From the NCBI RefSeq assembly GCF_015706575.1, contig NW_024037059.1, forward strand, positions 34,854,129 to 34,918,128: a DNA stretch of 64,000 nt, given 5' to 3'. This document shows, piece by piece, positions 60,491 to 64,000 of this stretch. This DNA is from Patiria miniata (lineage: Eukaryota; Echinodermata; Asteroidea; Valvatida; Asterinidae). A program made the position numbers and the translations under genes. Positions within the stretch are counted from its first letter, which is position 1, and each line of letters starts with the position of its first letter. Under the pieces are notes generated by a model. That model worked only from the letters and a program-made list of their open reading frames with translations, did not search any database and was not told where the DNA came from.

Positions 60491-63259
60491 ATGGGTGAAG
60501 GGCTTATGATTCGACAGCGTTTGGGTCGTGCGTTGTTACTGTGGCTGATGACTTTTCAACTTGCGTTTCTTCCTTCCAAGCAACAAAACTGTAAGTACAC
60601 TTTTATGATTTTATATGAAAACGGTTTTTGTTCTTCTATTAAACTTGTCATTGCAGAACGTTAAATGCAACTTCAAAGAGTTTGACAAAACCACCACTTG
60701 TACAATAAACCAATGATACATTCTTTGCCATGAAAGAGTTGAATATCAAGCTCATTATACGATGACTGCATGAGCATTGCAATCCAATAAAATCATGCAC
60801 AAAAGGTTGCTGGAGTTTGGATTTCGGAATTTCGGGTGCATTTTTGGTTTATTTGTGCGCATGAATATATCGCCCTGAAAAACACCATATATTGTCCGTT
60901 AGTGTGTATAATCGTAGGTTTTGAACAGCGCCCACATCGACATATTGTACAAGCCCCCCCCCCCCCATTTGATTTACGGAGGTCAAGTGTCCTACAGAGA
61001 GGAAAATACGTGTCTACATTTCAGCCCGGATGTGCAAGTGCCATTTTCAAGAAATGTTCAACCCCCCCCAACAAAATGACCTTGCTACATCCCCTGTCCA
61101 ACTGAACTGCAACAACAAGTATTGTAAGCAGAATTGAGGTATCTTACCTTATACCCCCAAACCCTCATTTCAACCTCTGCCTAGTTCTGTCCCATCTTGC
61201 CAGAATACTTCACACATAACATGCAGTTGTTCTTTTTGAATATAAAGCAAGACATCTAATTCTGGCTTTCATGACTGGATTTGAAACATAATTCACTGTT
61301 TATTTTTCATACGTCCATTAGACGTTTTTGTATGATCCGTATCCAATAAGCAGATTAACATAATTCACAATGTGAACCTCATTAAAATCTCGAAAACAAT
61401 AGAGAGGTTTTGCGCTTGTTTTTTTGTTTTTGTGAAAAAACGCGTGGTGATTGAGCCCGACCCTACTTTATTGTACACACTGTCAGTTCGGTAATCACTG
61501 CGAAAACAAAAAAATATGAAATTTAGATTAATTTCTGCGTTTTATCACTTCGTCAAATGCATATACAAGGATGTTTTTCGCAGGAGTAAGAAAAACAAAC
61601 AAGAAATGCATTGATTTACTTCAAACTTCCGGTTTCATGACCTCAAGACATTTTGATTCCACACAACAAATTACCCCTACTAACTATATGACATCACATT
61701 GACGTATATACTTGTGCAAAAAAAATGTATGCATTCTGGGGGATCAGGGTTGATGTCCCACTGAGTTTCAAGTTCATGCGTTGCACTCCTCGAAAGAACA
61801 GTTGCAGAGTAAAAGAAATCGTACACATTGTATATATACGGAGGGGTCTTCGGGGATCAACCTGATCACCTGCACCTTGCATAGCTAGTGTATAAAGCTG
61901 TAGTGCTAAAACTTTTTTGTAAAGGTTATATTTACCGACGAACTGTTTGCGCTGTGCGTTAATTTTTATACGAGTTATGTTTTCAATGTTTTTCCCCAGC
62001 TCCTGGCTATTTGGGTTGCTTTCTGGACGTTAATGGTGATCGCGCTCTATCCGTTGGTCCTGCAGAAGAATACATGTCAGTAGAGTGGTGTTTTAGGCAC
62101 TGTTTGGAACCTACAGCATACAAATACGCTGGACTACAATACGCACACGAATGCTGGTGTGGGGATAACGAGGACTACGACAGACACGGGGAACAATCCG
62201 ATTGTCGTGATAAGTGCACAGGAAACAGCGACCAGATCTGTGGAGACAGTTGGCGCATATCCGTGTACAGAGGTAAGTACAAAAACTATTACCAACTGAA
62301 CAAATTTAACAGTTTATTTGAATGTACTGGAGATTTTTCAATCAAAGCCAGCTGTCTGCATGACAATTCCTCATAAGTCCATCACAATTCATCCAGTCCC
62401 ACGTTAAGTCACAAGCTATTCAAATAAGCCGAGACACAGGCATCCCTTCGACAACTTGCAATGTTATTTGTAAGAAGACTTGCAAAGTATCTTGTGATTT
62501 ACATGCGGACTGAACTGTGATTGACTAGACTGCAACACTGATCCCTTCATTAGAAATTCACAAGGAACATGTATCTTATTGTCTTACTGCAGTATCACAA
62601 GGAGTATGCAGTAACGACATAGGACCACCCACCAACGGACACCACGACATCACCAACCCGCGTTCACTGTCTTACAATCTCAACAACTTCAAGTTCTTCG
62701 GGACTCGTGTAGATTTCTCCTGTGACCCTGGATACAACCTCCATGGAGCTTCAAAAATTGAATGCATTGAGACTGGCTACAACAACGTCACGTGGAGTGA
62801 CTCGGTACCGACATGTGAAGGTATTTCATTAGTAAGAATAGAATTAGACTACAAACAATTCTGTCTCTGAAATAATGAATACTGAATTCTTATAATTAGA
62901 CGTAAAGGTTAAGTCTATACATGTATAGCCAGTCAGTTCAACTTCATTGTGAATGCACTATATGAACAGGTTCATCAAGCACAATAGGCGAAGGCCTATA
63001 GGGGACGTTTGTGGTTCGCCCCCTGCCCTCCAAAAAACATGAATGACGTAACGCTACTGCGAGTCACACCGCTAAAATAGGTGTTTCCTTTGAATTTCTT
63101 AAATTACAGTTCCTTCAATTCAAACAACATTGCAAAGCAAAGTCACTGACTCACTGATGACGATTGGGAACTCAAAGACCGATGAGATGCCCTCTTCAAC
63201 GGACTTTATCAGCGAGACACCCGCGAACAACAACCCAAACACTGGAGTGCTCCAGAAAG
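60491..63259 (+). CDS. Gene A5 (partial): WSC-Sushi receptor, type A-like
   Basis: Four exons visible: 60491-60590, 62000-62272, 62593-62820, 63110-63259; about 250 residues, cut by the window edge before any membrane exon. Signal peptide about 1-29 ending SKQQN as in A1. WSC 34-124 has the type A layout (GYLGCFLDVNG, CFRHC, ECWCGDNEDY). Sushi 125-200 has four Cys and a KIECIE variant. The stalk 201-250 is type A (VTDSLMT, PSSTDF, SETP) and ends, like A1, in phase 1. The intron after the Sushi exon begins GTATTTCA as in A1. I therefore expect a type A membrane exon and tyrosine-motif tail to the right, without a kinase, but the sequence here cannot prove it. Confidence 0.85.
60935..61080 (-). 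repeat. Reversed fragment of the GGGCACTTG/CACATCCG repeat family
   Basis: In the first intron of A5. In reverse complement it reads CACTTGCACATCCGG..GAAATGTAGACAC..GGACACTTGACCTCCG, matching 54600-54660 and 57745-57810. Ends are indistinct. Confidence 0.55.
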
Positions 63260-63379
63260 GTGCGAAATTTACCTCAATACCTGTGTATAAACTCCGTGCA
63301 ATGAGTGCGCTCTCATACAAGGGTTAAAAAATGAGCGTGAAGACGGCCATTTTGAAGGCGAACTATACCAACGAGTTGT

Positions 63380-63905
63380 AACGAGTCACTGATTGTGTGA
63401 ATCAAGTCGAGTCGAGTCATCAGTATAAGAAGAGACTCGAGCTAGTCGAGTCAAGTCATTTGGTCAAAAAGGTCTAGTCGAGTCGAGTCACTGTGTGTAA
63501 TCGAGTCTTTATGAGTCGAGTCGAGTCAACTATTTAGCTCGAGTCGCTAATATTTGAGTAATATAATAGCAAAAAGGACAAGAGTGACAGTCATTTGTAT
63601 CACTAACAGTTATAGGCTAACGAGAAGTAAAACCTTGGTCTTATGGCCTATATGGTTTGGCTTCAGGTATAGTATTGTTTTCCTTTGATAAAAGGTCATA
63701 ACCCACAAATCGTGAAATCCAGGATTTTAACACTCATTTTGAGTTTTAGGAGCCAGCAGCAGATGAATGAATACAAAGTTTTGCTTTTATTTTTGAGATT
63801 CGAGTCTTATTAGTCTTCGCTCGAGTCAAGTCGATTCATCTTGTGAGGGACTCGAGTCGAGTCATTCGCGCGCAGTAACTCGATTGAGTCAAGTCCAGTC
63901 ATTTG
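63380..63905. repeat. GAGTC-rich simple repeat
   Basis: Two clusters (63400-63545 and 63800-63905) of imperfect GAGTCGAGTCA units in the stalk-TM intron of A5, split by unrelated sequence. Low-complexity expansion. Confidence 0.75.
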
Positions 63906-64000
63906 CCCACAACTCTGCCCACCACCCAAAGAAAGACGCAGCGGGTTGGTGCGCATTTAGATGAAACTCGAGCCACGGTAGGCCTAATTGCTGATTAATT

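Overview
The window is animal (metazoan) genomic DNA. Its genes are split into many short exons with GT..AG introns of 0.1-2 kb, the extracellular exons are almost all phase 1-1, and introns and spacers are full of small class II elements with long G/C homopolymer runs. No prokaryotic, tRNA, rRNA or CRISPR feature was seen. Codon use, compact introns and repeats with 'CAGTGGCGTAGCC'-type ends suggest a marine invertebrate, perhaps a deuterostome (echinoderm, hemichordate or cephalochordate). I cannot name the species.

The core is a tandem, same-strand array of five related single-pass receptors. All have a signal peptide, a WSC domain, a Sushi/CCP domain, a Ser/Thr-rich stalk and, where the window reaches it, a membrane segment. 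Type A has no kinase: gene A1 (857-4747) is complete and ends in a 138-residue tyrosine-motif tail, and gene A5 (60491 to the right edge) is cut after the stalk. Type B carries a complete, catalytically intact receptor tyrosine kinase: B2 (13932-22779, 675 aa) and B4 (43612-51640, 710 aa). Gene AB3 (29250-37889, 680 aa) is a chimera with a type A front half and a type B back half. I assembled all exons by hand; the frames close exactly, with no internal stops.

Layout: A1, then a 9 kb spacer with transposons and a regucalcin-like pseudo-exon; B2, then a 3' block with a ~90-bp minisatellite; a type A 5' block; AB3, then the same 3' block; a relic of type A intron sequence; B4, then the 3' block again; a type A 5' block; A5. 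The simplest history is repeated duplication of an A-B gene pair, with one A/B fusion (AB3) and one nearly erased A gene before B4. A ~58-bp core of the Sushi exon is identical in all five genes although the WSC exons have diverged strongly, which points to gene conversion; the AB3 breakpoint lies in that exon.

As a system this looks like a paired-receptor cluster: kinase-bearing and kinase-less receptors sharing a homogenised Sushi module and carrying diversified WSC heads. The kinase resembles the RET/FGFR/TIE branch. Ligand and biological role (immune, allorecognition or developmental) cannot be read from the sequence. Several introns hold hAT-like MITEs with 8-bp target duplications; the paralogous introns give the empty sites.
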